A stretch of DNA of 64,000 bases from JBCBSS01 sp039819065 (GCA_039819065.1 JBCBSS010000007.1:30309-94308); one strand, 5' to 3'. Counted from the first letter of the stretch, positions 8,988-18,801 are shown. Notes: a model not told the origin generated them from the letters alone. Translations and numbers: made by a program.

Positions 8988-9794
8988 TCATCTCAGCCGA
9001 TAAATATCCAATTGCTTGTCATTCATTAGATAAGCTCTGTTTCGATGTTTTAAGCCAAATACATAATCTTTTGGCAGAGCAATGGCCGATTCTTCATTGG
9101 AGTAAATGTTTAAGATGGCCAGGTTCCCATCTATGATATAATACATATCATCCAGATAAAAACTGAAGTGTGTGAGGTCAACTTTTGGGATCGTTCTAAG
9201 GTAATTCCCAAGGTTATCGAACACTAAAACACCTGAACGGGCATCATTGATGAAGAGAATATTCTGATATTCACGGATATAGTTGATCTCATAATTATCC
9301 GGATCTAAAATCAGATCCAATGGCATGTTAATGAAGATTTCCCTTGTATTGATATCAAGCTTCTTAAGCTCAAAAGAGGCTATATCTACCAGCCATATAT
9401 TATTGTCATTACTAACTGTACCGACTTGAGCAAAACCAACAGACTCCTCATCCAGGCGGTATCTGATCGGCGTATCGAGAAACCGGTTTAGCAGTTCATA
9501 CTCTTGAAAGTCAGCGTAGAACAAGAAAATACGAAGGGGATTCCATGCTTCTATGATGGTTACGTCCCCTAGTTTCTGTGGAGAAAAGTTAAGTTGGTGA
9601 TTGCCTAAAGAATCATACTTATCAATATTTCCTCTTCGGTCAGTAATGTAGATGTTTCCAAGTTTATCAATAGAAACTTGTTGGGGCGAGCTGATTTGAA
9701 CAGAATCTATCAACTGAAGCTCTTGAGAATAGGTTTTCGTAGCCATACTCATGACAGTGAGTAAGGCAAGAACTATTGACCAGTTACTTCTCAA
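8988..9794 (-). CDS. Secreted six-bladed beta-propeller-like protein
   Basis: Exported protein of 268 residues with a signal peptide (MRSNWSIVLALLTVMSMATKTYSQ). The mature part has NHL/propeller-like strands, such as SIDKLGNIYITDRRGNIDKY and GVLVFDNLGNYLRTI. It is short for a complete six-bladed propeller. No catalytic motif is seen. The start overlaps the end of lpxH by 11 bases, so the two are translated from one message, and its product may act in the envelope. Convergent with and directly abutting the gene ending at 8987. Confidence 0.65.
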   Translation of the reverse strand: MRSNWSIVLALLTVMSMATKTYSQELQLIDSVQISSPQQVSIDKLGNIYITDRRGNIDKYDSLGNHQLNFSPQKLGDVTIIEAWNPLRIFLFYADFQEYELLNRFLDTPIRYRLDEESVGFAQVGTVSNDNNIWLVDIASFELKKLDINTREIFINMPLDLILDPDNYEINYIREYQNILFINDARSGVLVFDNLGNYLRTIPKVDLTHFSFYLDDMYYIIDGNLAILNIYSNEESAIALPKDYVFGLKHRNRAYLMNDKQLDIYRLR

Positions 9795-10557
9795 AGGTTA
9801 ATAGCTTAAAAGTTTTCCCATCGAACTCCCCATAAGTAGAATGATTTACCCATTCCCCCAAATTGAAGTACTTGCCTTGTTCGCCCACTTCTAACTCCAA
9901 TCGCAGGTGACGATGCCCAAACACATAAAAATCATGGTGTTCTTTACGCTCAATTTCCTTGCAATATGCCCAAAGAAACTCCTTATCGCCCATGAATTTT
10001 TCTTCTCCTTTCTTGCCTCCGTTGATCCTGCTTCGTCTGGAAAAATAATTAGCCACAGCAATGCCCGTATTGGGGTGCACTCTGGCATATAGCCATTGGA
10101 AGAAAGGGCTGCGGAACACCTTTTTGATGAACTTGTAGCTATAATCTCCTGGACCCAGCCCATCACCATGTCCTATATGAAGCTTCTTATCATTTATTAT
10201 CAAAGATTGTGGTTCGCGATAAATAGGGATGTTGAGCTCATCAGTGAAGTAATCAAACATCCACATGTCATGATTACCAATAAAAAAGACAACGTTGATG
10301 CCGTTATCGGTCAGTTCGGCTAGCTTTCCCTGCAGTCTGGCAAAACCCTTGGGAATGGCATTTTTGTATTCGAACCAGAAGTCAAAAATATCGCCCAAGA
10401 GAAAGATAGTGTGTGCCTCAACCGCTACATGATCCAACCACCTGACAATTTTCTTTTCCCTTTCCCGACTTAGGGTTTTGGTGGGAACACCAAGATGGAA
10501 GTCGGATGCAAAAAAGATCTTCTTACCTTCAGGTAGGTTGTCTATTCTCTCTAACAT
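9784..10557 (-). CDS. lpxH: UDP-2,3-diacylglucosamine diphosphatase
   Basis: Metallophosphoesterase of the LpxH type: hydrolyses UDP-2,3-diacylglucosamine to lipid X and UMP in the fourth step of lipid A synthesis, at the inner membrane surface. Metal-ligand motifs are in order: DFHLG (Asp19, His21), LGDIFDFW (Asp56), GNHD (Asn95, His96), GHGDG near 134 and the closing GHRH near 220. The length of 257 fits the family. Other calcineurin-like phosphatases share these motifs, but FDFWFEY and the long HPNTGIAVANYFSRRSR helix match the LpxH group in Bacteroidota. Its 3' end overlaps the secreted propeller protein at 8988; ftsH lies upstream behind a terminator. Confidence 0.85.
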   Translation of the reverse strand: MLERIDNLPEGKKIFFASDFHLGVPTKTLSREREKKIVRWLDHVAVEAHTIFLLGDIFDFWFEYKNAIPKGFARLQGKLAELTDNGINVVFFIGNHDMWMFDYFTDELNIPIYREPQSLIINDKKLHIGHGDGLGPGDYSYKFIKKVFRSPFFQWLYARVHPNTGIAVANYFSRRSRINGGKKGEEKFMGDKEFLWAYCKEIERKEHHDFYVFGHRHLRLELEVGEQGKYFNLGEWVNHSTYGEFDGKTFKLLTFEK

Positions 10558-10583
10558 TAATGAAAATTACAGCGGTTGGCGGA

Positions 10584-10615
10584 AATAAAAAAATCAGACA
10601 CGTGAGTGTCTGATT
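10584..10615 (-). terminator. Rho-independent terminator after ftsH
   Basis: A perfect 10-bp stem (AATCAGACAC at 10592-10601, GTGTCTGATT at 10606-10615) with a four-base loop. Read on the minus strand it is followed by a T run (the A run at about 10587-10593). It lies about 30 bases after the ftsH stop. Confidence 0.85.
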
Positions 10616-10643
10616 CTTATACAATGCTATATAAAATTGAGTT

Positions 10644-12692
10644 CTATTTGTCGTCTTTGACCTCGCTTTCAGCTTGATCCTTAGCTTCTATTTTCTCGTC
10701 TTTCGGCTCATCCTTTGTTACTTCTTCCTCTTTGCTTTCTGTGGCTTGACCGTTGGTGTAAGCTTGATAAGTAGTTTGAGTCTCAAAAGGCCTTTTACCA
10801 ATTAGTCTTTCTAGGTCAGACTGGAAAATGATCTCTTTCTCTAACAATTCTTTCGCCACCACTTCAAGCTCCTGCTTTTTGCTCTCTAAGAGGTCTTTCG
10901 TACGGTTGTAAGCGATATCTATGATCTTCTTAACTTCTTGGTCTATTTTCTCTGAAGTAGCTTCAGAATATGGCTTATTGAAGCTGTATTCTGATTGTTT
11001 AGAGTCGTAGAATGAGATGTTACCAATTTCGTTGTTCATTCCGTAAATGGTCACCATGCTGTAAGCCATTTTCGTAACTCGTTCGAGGTCGCTTAGGGCA
11101 CCTGTCGAGATTTTTTCAAAGATGATTTCCTCGGCAGCACGGCCACCTAGCGCCATACACATTTCGTCTGTCAACTGCTCAGTCTGGTATAAGAACTGCT
11201 CTTTAGGTAAATATTGTGCGTAACCAAGTGCTGCAACCCCTCTCGGTACGATACTAACCTTCACTAAAGGATCAGCATGCTCAAGGAACCAGCCTGCCAC
11301 GGCGTGTCCAGCTTCATGGTAAGCAACAATTTTCTTCTCTTCAGGTGAAATGATCTTACTTTTCTTCTCAAGACCTCCGATTACCCTATCTATGGCATCC
11401 TGGAAGTCATGCATGTCGACTGCCTTCTTATCCTTTCTGGCAGCTATCAAAGCAGATTCATTACAAACATTCGCTATCTCGGCACCAGCAAAACCAGGCG
11501 TTTGTGCCGCCAATTTCTTTGGATCTACGTCCTTAGCCATTTTGAGTGGCTTCAAGTGTACTTTGAAGATAGCTTCCCTTCCAACGATGTCTGGCTTGTC
11601 TATACTTACTTGTCGGTCGAATCGGCCGGGTCTTAACAAAGCTGAGTCTAGAACATCAGGTCTGTTAGTAGCGGCAAGAATGATAACTCCCGAATCTGTA
11701 GAGAATCCATCCATCTCTACCAATAATGAGTTCAATGTATTCTCGCGCTCATCATTAGAGCCTGGCATTTGGCCACGACCTCTTGATCGACCTATGGCAT
11801 CAATTTCATCTATGAATACGATACAAGGAGCTTTCTCTTTCGCTTGCTTGAATAAGTCCCTTACCCTTGCAGCACCGACACCAACGAACATTTCCACAAA
11901 ATCAGATCCAGATAGGGTGAAGAAAGGTACAGCTGCCTCACCAGCGACGGCTTTGGCTAGCAATGTTTTACCAGTTCCCGGAGGGCCTACTAGCAAGGCA
12001 CCTTTAGGTATCTTACCCCCCAACTTGGTGAATTTGGATGGGTTTTTCAGGAATTCTACAATTTCCTTTACTTCTTCCTTGGCCTCATCTAATCCTGCTA
12101 CGTTGTCGAAAGTGATTTTTACTTTATTCTCTGCATCAAACAAAGCAGCTCTGGATTTACCGATATTGAATATCTGTCCACCAGGGCCTCCACCACCAGT
12201 CATACGACGCATTAGGAACCAGAACCCAAATAGAATGAGGAATAAGAAACCCCACTGGAAGAAGAATCCAGTAAAGTCTGATCGCTCATCATATTTTAGG
12301 TCGACCTTGGATACACCAGAAGGAAGATCGACAGTTAAAGTTTCGTAGTATTTCTCGAAACTTTCTACCGTACCGAAATCCATTCTGAAGTGAGGTCCAC
12401 TACCAACACCAAAAGGGCTGTTGCTAGTGATCTTGTCTTTATACTTAGGATTATTTAATGCATCCTCCGTCAAGTAGATCTCCACGTAATCTTCATTACG
12501 TATTACTACGAGTTGCTTAACTTCACCATTCTCCACAATCTCCTCGAACCTAGTCTTATACAAAGGTTCAAGGCTGCCTGTTCTATTCAGGTAGGTTACG
12601 CCAAAGATTACCACTAATAGCGTGATAATCACCCACACCTGATAGTTAGGCTTTTGAGATTTAGGAACTATCTTTTTCTTTTTATCGGGCAT
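10644..12692 (-). CDS. ftsH: ATP-dependent zinc metalloprotease FtsH
   Basis: Membrane-anchored AAA+ protease that extracts and degrades membrane and some soluble proteins. Two membrane segments lie at about 18-36 and 148-166, flanking a periplasmic domain. The AAA module has Walker A GPPGTGKT near 235, Walker B IVFIDEIDAIG and the second region of homology with RPGRFDRQ. The protease site is HEAGH at 459-463. The 682 residues end in an acidic, lysine-rich tail (KEEEVTKDEPKDEKIE...), longer than in E. coli and common in this phylum. It lies 53 bases downstream of rsfS on the same strand, likely one operon, and is closed by the hairpin at 10584. Confidence 0.97.
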   Translation of the reverse strand: MPDKKKKIVPKSQKPNYQVWVIITLLVVIFGVTYLNRTGSLEPLYKTRFEEIVENGEVKQLVVIRNEDYVEIYLTEDALNNPKYKDKITSNSPFGVGSGPHFRMDFGTVESFEKYYETLTVDLPSGVSKVDLKYDERSDFTGFFFQWGFLFLILFGFWFLMRRMTGGGGPGGQIFNIGKSRAALFDAENKVKITFDNVAGLDEAKEEVKEIVEFLKNPSKFTKLGGKIPKGALLVGPPGTGKTLLAKAVAGEAAVPFFTLSGSDFVEMFVGVGAARVRDLFKQAKEKAPCIVFIDEIDAIGRSRGRGQMPGSNDERENTLNSLLVEMDGFSTDSGVIILAATNRPDVLDSALLRPGRFDRQVSIDKPDIVGREAIFKVHLKPLKMAKDVDPKKLAAQTPGFAGAEIANVCNESALIAARKDKKAVDMHDFQDAIDRVIGGLEKKSKIISPEEKKIVAYHEAGHAVAGWFLEHADPLVKVSIVPRGVAALGYAQYLPKEQFLYQTEQLTDEMCMALGGRAAEEIIFEKISTGALSDLERVTKMAYSMVTIYGMNNEIGNISFYDSKQSEYSFNKPYSEATSEKIDQEVKKIIDIAYNRTKDLLESKKQELEVVAKELLEKEIIFQSDLERLIGKRPFETQTTYQAYTNGQATESKEEEVTKDEPKDEKIEAKDQAESEVKDDK

Positions 12693-12745
12693 CTCTTTAA
12701 TTAATGTCTAAGTTTAAACGTCTGAAAGGTAATAAAGTTCTACTA

Positions 12746-13120
12746 CTAATCGGGTTCAACGGGCGTGATTTCAGCATCCCCCCAAAGGCTTTCCAATGCG
12801 TAGAACTCGCGTTTTTCTTTCTTAAAAATGTGAGCAACAACGTTGACATAATCTATCAACATCCACTCCTTATTATTCTTTCCTTCATTATGCCATGGGT
12901 TCTCGTTGGTGGCTTTATAAACTTCTTCATCTACAGAATCAGCGATGGCATCCAATTGTGTGTCTGAATTACCCGAGCAAACCACAAAGAAATCTGCTAC
13001 GGCATTCTTCACACTTCTAAGGTCCATGATCACAATATCAAAGGCTTTCTTTTCCTGCATACCCTTCACCACTATTCTGCTTAATTCTTCGGAGGGTGTC
13101 AGTTCCTTATGATCAACCAT
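12746..13120 (-). CDS. rsfS: Ribosome silencing factor RsfS
   Basis: Binds ribosomal protein uL14 and blocks joining of the subunits when nutrients run short (RsfS/Iojap family). The 124 residues contain the family core, with KKAFDIVIMDLR, VADFFVVCSGNSDTQLDAIADSV and the WMLIDYVNVVAHIF strand near 90. The length is normal. It starts an operon with ftsH. Only 40 bases separate its start from birA, which reads the other way, so the two promoters overlap. Confidence 0.92.
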   Translation of the reverse strand: MVDHKELTPSEELSRIVVKGMQEKKAFDIVIMDLRSVKNAVADFFVVCSGNSDTQLDAIADSVDEEVYKATNENPWHNEGKNNKEWMLIDYVNVVAHIFKKEKREFYALESLWGDAEITPVEPD

Positions 13121-13160
13121 TAATTATATTTGAATTACAAAACAAAACTACTAAAAATAC

Positions 13161-13919
13161 TTGTATAAAATTCTTGCCAAAACCCTTTTCACAGGCAAAA
13201 GGATCATTTACATGCCAAGTTGTCATTCTACCAATGACATGGCTTCCGAGCTTGCAGAAAAGAGTGATACGGCGGATGGTACAATTGTGATTACCTCAGA
13301 CCAGACCAAAGGCAAAGGACAACGAGGTAATTCATGGGAATCAGAACCGGATCAGAATTTCACCTTTTCTATCATATTCAAACCTACCTTTTTGAGTGTA
13401 ACAGACCAGTTCTATCTCAACGTCATCACTTCTTTGGGTATTGCTGATTTCCTGATTGAGTTGGGATTGCACGCCGTGAAAGTGAAGTGGCCCAATGATA
13501 TTTACTTCGGAGATAGCAAGCTCTGCGGTATTCTAATCAGTAACTCACTCAAATCAAGGTATATCGATAAATCAATTGTTGGTATCGGGTTGAATGTGAA
13601 TCAGAAACACTTTGATACCCCTAAAGCAGCATCAATCTCTACCATAACAGGTCGTCAGTATGTATTGACCGATTTGTTTGAAGTACTAGTACAGAAAGTT
13701 GAACAAAGATATATACAACTACGCGGCAATCAATTCAACAAGCTGAAGACTGATTACACTGACAGGCTCTACTGGAAAGGGGAGATGAGAACTTTTAAAG
13801 ATGACAAAGGCCTGTTTAGAGGTGAAATAAGTGGTTTTGATAAACAAGGACGGCTTATGGTTGAGGCACCAGACGGAACCAGGTCTTTTGGATTTAAGGA
13901 AATTCAATATATAGAATGA
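13161..13919 (+). CDS. birA: Biotin--[acetyl-CoA-carboxylase] ligase
   Basis: Activates biotin to biotinyl-AMP and attaches it to the acetyl-CoA carboxylase carrier protein. The class I form lacks the N-terminal DNA-binding domain, so it is not a repressor. The substrate loop is GKGQRGNSW at 51-59; SCHSTND at 20-26 and KVKWPNDIY near 114 are also family signatures. The C-terminal SH3-like domain covers about 205-252. The start is a TTG at 13161; no in-frame ATG lies upstream, and the first internal Met would remove the conserved strand before SCHSTND. Divergent from rsfS. Confidence 0.92.
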   Translation: MYKILAKTLFTGKRIIYMPSCHSTNDMASELAEKSDTADGTIVITSDQTKGKGQRGNSWESEPDQNFTFSIIFKPTFLSVTDQFYLNVITSLGIADFLIELGLHAVKVKWPNDIYFGDSKLCGILISNSLKSRYIDKSIVGIGLNVNQKHFDTPKAASISTITGRQYVLTDLFEVLVQKVEQRYIQLRGNQFNKLKTDYTDRLYWKGEMRTFKDDKGLFRGEISGFDKQGRLMVEAPDGTRSFGFKEIQYIE

Positions 13920-14066
13920 TACCCCAAATCGCGTGATCCTCCGTCCACACTTCTTTTTCCTATACTCATAAAATATTCAATCGTTTAGCAGGCCGGCCAT
14001 TTGCCAGATCATTATATAAACCCAATATTTAGGGCTTATAGAATTGTTTGACCAAAAATCAGAGAA

Positions 14067-17000
14067 ATGAGCCTAATAAATTCATTAAGCGATAAGCTCC
14101 GAGTTTTCATTTTGTCCCTTTTGGTGCTGGTTTTGAGCGTACCAGTTACGGCTCAAAAGTTGGACATGGATAAACTCAAGGGCATAAAACCCCGCAGTAT
14201 TGGCCCTGGAGGCATGAGCGGTAGAGTCACCTCAATAGATGTGGTATTAGACAACCCGGATATCATTTACGTCGGAACCGCATCGGGAGGATTATGGAAG
14301 TCTGATAACGGCGGTATCGAGTGGAAACCCATATTCGACAAGGAAAAGGTGGCTTCCATAGGCGCTGTAGCTATTCAGCAGAGCAACCCAGATGTAATAT
14401 GGGCGGGTACCGGAGAGGGAAATCCCAGAAACAGTATCACCGGAGGGTACGGACTTTATAAAAGTATGGATGCTGGTAAAACATGGCAGTTGGTTGGCCT
14501 TGAGAATACCCGAAATATTCATCGCATCATTATTGACGAACACAACCCTGATGTAGTGTACATCGGAGCGATCGGTTCGCCTTGGGGAGCACACCCTGAA
14601 AGAGGTGTATATAAAACCGAAGATGGCGGGGCAACTTGGAAGAAAATACTTTATGTAGATGAAAAAACCGGGTGCGCCGATTTAGTAGTTGATCCTACTA
14701 ATCCTAACAAGCTGATCGCGGCGATGTGGGAACACAGACGTAAGCCATGGACTTTTAATTCCGGAGGTCCTGGATCAGGTATTTATGTAACACATGATGG
14801 AGGCGAGACTTGGAAAAAGCGAACTGATGAAGATGGACTGCCTAAAGGAAATATTGGAAGAGTTGGACTTGCTATTGCAGCCAGCAACCCTAACGTCGTT
14901 TACGCAATTGTCGAGTCCAAGAAAAACGCACTTTATAAATCTGAAGACGGAGGTGTTAAGTGGAGAAAGGTCAACGATAAATCAGAGATCGGTAACAGGC
15001 CATTCTATTATTCTGATATTTTCGTAGACCCTAAAAACGAAAACCGCATTTACAGCCTTTACTCGCTAGTCAGCAAAAGTGAGGACGGTGGTAAATCCTT
15101 TCAGGTCATGCTGACATATTTTGGTAATGGCGTTCACCCCGATCACCATGCATGGTGGATTCACCCCGAGAACCCAGACTTCATGATCAACGGTAATGAC
15201 GGTGGAATGAACATTACCAAAGACAGGGGCAAAACCTGGCGATTTGTTGAGAACCTTCCGGTAGCCCAATTCTATCATATTAATTATGATATGGAATACC
15301 CTTACAATGTATATGGGGGTATGCAAGATAATGGCTCATGGGCTGGCCCCGCTTATGTTTTGAAATCGGATGGCATCAGAAACTCATATTGGCAAGAGAT
15401 ACTTTTTGGTGATGGTTTCGATGTAATGCCAGATCCAGATGACTCGCGTTATGGTTACGCCATGTCACAACGTGGCTTTGTCAGTATATACGATCGGTTA
15501 ACTGGACAAACCCGCATTATCAGGCCGACCCATCCTGACCCTGATGTTAGAGTCAGGTTCAATTGGAATGCAGCTATTGCACAGGATCCATATGACAATT
15601 CTACCATTTATTTTGGTAGCCAATTTGTCCATAAAAGTACTAACAAAGGACATTCATGGGATATCATCTCTCCTGACCTAACCACCAACGATCCCGAAAA
15701 ACAGAAGCAGAATGACAGTGGTGGTCTGACTATAGATGCCACCGGAGCAGAGAACTACACCACTATACTGGCCATATCGCCTAGCCCGGTTGAGAAGGGT
15801 GTTATCTGGGCAGGTACTGATGACGGCAATGTACAACTCACCAGAGATGGCGGAAAGAATTGGACCAATGTTGCTTCCAGAATTGCCGGACTACCCAAAG
15901 GAGCATGGATAGCACAGATAAAGGTGTCGACTTATAATGCTGGAGAGGCATTCGTAGTAGCTAACAATTACCGTAATTTTGATTTCAAACCTTATGTTTT
16001 CCGCACGAAGGATTTTGGTCAGACATGGCAGCAAATTGCTGATGAAAACAATGTATGGGGTTATGCACTGTCTTTGATACAAGATCCGGTAGAACCTAAT
16101 CTTATATTCTTAGGTACAGAGTATGGTTTGTATGTCAGTATTGATGGTGCCAGAACATGGACGCAATGGACGAATGATTACCCTACCGTTTCGACTATGG
16201 ATTTGGCCATACACCCGAGAGAGCATGATTTGATCATCGGTACTTTTGGCCGTGCGGCTTATATCATGGACGATATCAGACCACTGCGCGCTTTGGCGAA
16301 AGAGGGTGCGGGTGTAATGAATCAAAAAGTAAAGCTTTTTTCTCCACCTGATGCATTTGTGACGATAAATCAACAACCTTCAGGTACACGCTTTGCTGCG
16401 GACGCGGTCTACAATGGTCAAAACCGAAGTAGAGGCGCCATGTTAACTTACTTGGTTAACAAGCCTGAGAAAGAAGAAAAGAAAGCAACAGAAACCGCTA
16501 CTACCAAAAAGTCGAAAAAGGGTAGAAAGAGTAAGGGTAGTACTCCTGAACCTCCAACCAAAGAAGAAAAGGCTGATAGCCTGGCCGCCAAACCCAAGTT
16601 CGACTCTCTGACCTTAGAAGTGTTCAATGCCTCAGGAGATTTGATTAGAACCGTGAAGCGAAAAGCGCCTAAAGAAAATGGTGTACATCGTATGTACTGG
16701 AGACTTAATGAAAAAGGTGTACGCGGCCCATCTCGCAGAAAGCCAAGGGCCAATGCGCCTGAGCCAGGTGGTTTGACTGTTTTACCTGGAGAATACAAAC
16801 TCAGACTGACTTTTGGTGATGCGAAGGATTCGACTATCATTAAGGTGGGCTTTGACCCTCGCATAGAAGTTTCTGAATCTACGCTTAAGGCTCGTTACGA
16901 TAAGTTGAAAGAGGTACAAAACGCTACTGCCGTTGCAGGAAAAGCTACAGAACGTTTAGTGGAATCTAAGGAAATCGTTGATGCCTATATGAAACAATTG

Positions 17001-17360
17001 AAAGGTAAAGAGGGTGAGCAATACAAAGCATTGAAAGAGAAGAATAAAGCGATCAAAGATTCCATCAATGCGCTGGTAGATTTGATGCTGGGTAAGGAGA
17101 TCAAAAAGCAAGGCATAACCAGAAGCCCTGATCCATCGGTTGTATCTAGACTGGGTACTGCTTCTTACTACATTAGCTCATCGCTGAATGTACCTGGACC
17201 TACAGAAGAGCGTTTGGTCAAACAAGCAATGGACAAGTTGAAACCGATCCTGGATAAGATCAATGCATTCTACAAAAATGACTGGCCAGCATACAAAACT
17301 GAAATGGAGAAAGCCGATTTATCTCCATTCAAAGAATACGAACCTCTGAAACTAGAGTAA
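14067..17360 (+). CDS. Large secreted Asp-box (sortilin/VPS10-like) propeller protein
   Basis: Exported protein of 1097 residues with a signal peptide (cleavage near VPVTAQ, residue 30). Residues about 45-740 form one or two large propellers with about eleven Asp-box (BNR) motifs, such as SMDAGKTWQ, TEDGGATWKK, SEDGGVKWRK and TRDGGKNWTN. This resembles VPS10/sortilin and xyloglucanase-like folds. Next come a Lys-rich low-complexity linker at about 800-845, a beta domain similar to FlgD-like propeller tails, and a helical C-terminus. Proteins of this shape are common in Bacteroidota; substrate unknown. No clear hydrolase active site was identified. A 12-bp inverted repeat lies just after the stop. 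Confidence 0.8.
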   Translation: MSLINSLSDKLRVFILSLLVLVLSVPVTAQKLDMDKLKGIKPRSIGPGGMSGRVTSIDVVLDNPDIIYVGTASGGLWKSDNGGIEWKPIFDKEKVASIGAVAIQQSNPDVIWAGTGEGNPRNSITGGYGLYKSMDAGKTWQLVGLENTRNIHRIIIDEHNPDVVYIGAIGSPWGAHPERGVYKTEDGGATWKKILYVDEKTGCADLVVDPTNPNKLIAAMWEHRRKPWTFNSGGPGSGIYVTHDGGETWKKRTDEDGLPKGNIGRVGLAIAASNPNVVYAIVESKKNALYKSEDGGVKWRKVNDKSEIGNRPFYYSDIFVDPKNENRIYSLYSLVSKSEDGGKSFQVMLTYFGNGVHPDHHAWWIHPENPDFMINGNDGGMNITKDRGKTWRFVENLPVAQFYHINYDMEYPYNVYGGMQDNGSWAGPAYVLKSDGIRNSYWQEILFGDGFDVMPDPDDSRYGYAMSQRGFVSIYDRLTGQTRIIRPTHPDPDVRVRFNWNAAIAQDPYDNSTIYFGSQFVHKSTNKGHSWDIISPDLTTNDPEKQKQNDSGGLTIDATGAENYTTILAISPSPVEKGVIWAGTDDGNVQLTRDGGKNWTNVASRIAGLPKGAWIAQIKVSTYNAGEAFVVANNYRNFDFKPYVFRTKDFGQTWQQIADENNVWGYALSLIQDPVEPNLIFLGTEYGLYVSIDGARTWTQWTNDYPTVSTMDLAIHPREHDLIIGTFGRAAYIMDDIRPLRALAKEGAGVMNQKVKLFSPPDAFVTINQQPSGTRFAADAVYNGQNRSRGAMLTYLVNKPEKEEKKATETATTKKSKKGRKSKGSTPEPPTKEEKADSLAAKPKFDSLTLEVFNASGDLIRTVKRKAPKENGVHRMYWRLNEKGVRGPSRRKPRANAPEPGGLTVLPGEYKLRLTFGDAKDSTIIKVGFDPRIEVSESTLKARYDKLKEVQNATAVAGKATERLVESKEIVDAYMKQLKGKEGEQYKALKEKNKAIKDSINALVDLMLGKEIKKQGITRSPDPSVVSRLGTASYYISSSLNVPGPTEERLVKQAMDKLKPILDKINAFYKNDWPAYKTEMEKADLSPFKEYEPLKLE

Positions 17361-17374
17361 TTAGCCATAAATAG

Positions 17375-17416
17375 GTAGTCATGAGTAGGGAGTAAAAACT
17401 TGCCACTCATGACTAC
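17375..17416. repeat. 12-bp perfect inverted repeat
   Basis: GTAGTCATGAGT (17375-17386) and ACTCATGACTAC (17405-17416) are exact reverse complements, 18 bases apart. The stem sits 14 bases after the stop of the gene at 14067. It could serve as a terminator, but only a weak T-rich stretch follows, so it may be a repeat element. Confidence 0.6.
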
Positions 17417-17616
17417 TCCCTATACTTTTAGTGACTCTTCACACTATATACTAAAATTAGTTTACCTAGGGTTAGGTAGTTCAACTTGCCGCTAATATGG
17501 TGAAATAGGACAATTTCGCAAGAAGATGTTGAAAAGGTTGAAGCCATACTTTGATTGTCAGCACCCTAAATACGAAATTTTCGTAAACTCGAAGTAACCA
17601 AAACCCTTTTGTTGCT

Positions 17617-18237
17617 TTGGAGAACTTATTACTATTCTTTTCCGCTTCGCTCTTATTGCTGATTACACCAGGCCCATCTATTCTATACATTTCCACCAAT
17701 AGCGTGCTCTATGGCAGACGCCCTGGATTGACCTCGGTCGTAGGAGTAGCCACCGGGCTCATGTGCCATGTGCTAGCCGGAACTTTAGGACTCAGTGTGT
17801 TGATCATGAATAGCAGCTATGGATTTGAAGTGGTGAAGTGGATAGGAGCCGTCTATTTGATCATTACTGGAGTGAAATCTCTTTTGCGATCACCTGCTAT
17901 TCAGAAGCGCAAGTCTGAATTGGTTAAACCCATTGAGTCTGCCCATTTTCGAGGAGGTGTAATTACCGCCATTTTCAACCCTAAAGTAGCTTTGTTCTTC
18001 ATTGCCTTTATTCCTCAGTTTGTAGATCCGAGTCTTGGAGCCGTACATTGGCAGATGCTGTTATTGGGTACGGTCTATGTATTAATGGCCTTGGTTATCA
18101 ACTCTATTGTGGCATTGCTCAGTCATTTAACAGGAACCGGTTTGATGAAAAGCAATCGTATTTCCAAATGGTCAAGTAAGATTTCAGGGATGATATTTAT
18201 TACCCTTGGTATTCGTTTCGCTTTTATGAATAAATAA
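17617..18237 (+). CDS. LysE/RhtB family amino-acid exporter
   Basis: Inner-membrane protein of 206 residues with about six membrane segments. The first carries the family signature ITPGPSILYI (residues 16-25) followed by GRRPG. GVITAIFNPKVALFFIAFIPQF near 110-131 is the second family signature. It probably exports amino acids or homoserine derivatives; the substrate cannot be told. The start is the TTG at 17617, as a stop lies upstream in frame without any ATG. It converges on the gene at 18257 with a gap of 19 bases. Confidence 0.88.
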   Translation: MENLLLFFSASLLLLITPGPSILYISTNSVLYGRRPGLTSVVGVATGLMCHVLAGTLGLSVLIMNSSYGFEVVKWIGAVYLIITGVKSLLRSPAIQKRKSELVKPIESAHFRGGVITAIFNPKVALFFIAFIPQFVDPSLGAVHWQMLLLGTVYVLMALVINSIVALLSHLTGTGLMKSNRISKWSSKISGMIFITLGIRFAFMNK

Positions 18238-18256
18238 TATCTGACGGCTCTTTTGC

Positions 18257-18709
18257 TTATTTGATTTTCATCCAATCTAGAATGAATAAAGTCCCGATAC
18301 CAAGTAGGCCAGCAGTAATAGTATAGGGAATCCAGACATATTCTATGTCATTGGGTAGAGGGTTACTTATTGTATTATAGGCTGAAAAAAGCCCTATACC
18401 GGTAATGGCAATTCCAAAAAGTAGATAGGCTACTTTTAGAAAAACGTTGCCGCTACGACCAACGTCATCAATGTTGAGATCATCTAGTATGTCGAATTGT
18501 GTCAGTGCTTTGGCATCTTTATCTGGCCTGATTTTTAATATGAAACTCAACAGCCCTAAGATGGCCAGCCCTGGCAATATTAAAACGGAAGGTTCACGAG
18601 ATATTGATACGGATCTTTCACTAAGCAATTTTACAAACGCATATGTAAGAAGGGCCGTAATTCCTGCGATAAGTAGAATGATTATTATTCTTCCGACTTT
18701 CTTGAGCAT
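18257..18709 (-). CDS. 4-TM membrane protein, tandem paralog A
   Basis: Hydrophobic protein of 150 residues with four predicted membrane segments (about 7-27, 41-58, 91-112 and 127-147). I recognise no family. It is clearly paralogous to the neighbour at 18802: both have LSFILK/RVR after the second segment, an acidic loop DILDDLNIDD / DIIDDLHLDG, FLKVxYLxxGI before the third segment, and the identical end ILDWMKIK. The leader before the ATG is also shared with the neighbour. It arose by tandem duplication. Function unknown. Confidence 0.7.
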   Translation of the reverse strand: MLKKVGRIIIILLIAGITALLTYAFVKLLSERSVSISREPSVLILPGLAILGLLSFILKIRPDKDAKALTQFDILDDLNIDDVGRSGNVFLKVAYLLFGIAITGIGLFSAYNTISNPLPNDIEYVWIPYTITAGLLGIGTLFILDWMKIK

Positions 18710-18801
18710 AGATAGATGTTGTTGTATTCCGATCTCAAGTTAATAGTTAAGCCCGAAAGTCCACATTGACCTGTGGCTTTATGTCGATGTTAGGATTATA
18801 T

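Noticed and set aside
11350..12348. 332-codon open frame on the plus strand
   Set aside because: It is antisense to ftsH; its translation is compositionally odd and the ftsH frame has all family motifs.
17481..17699. 72-codon minus-strand frame
   Set aside because: Overlaps the start of the LysE exporter; composition is not protein-like.
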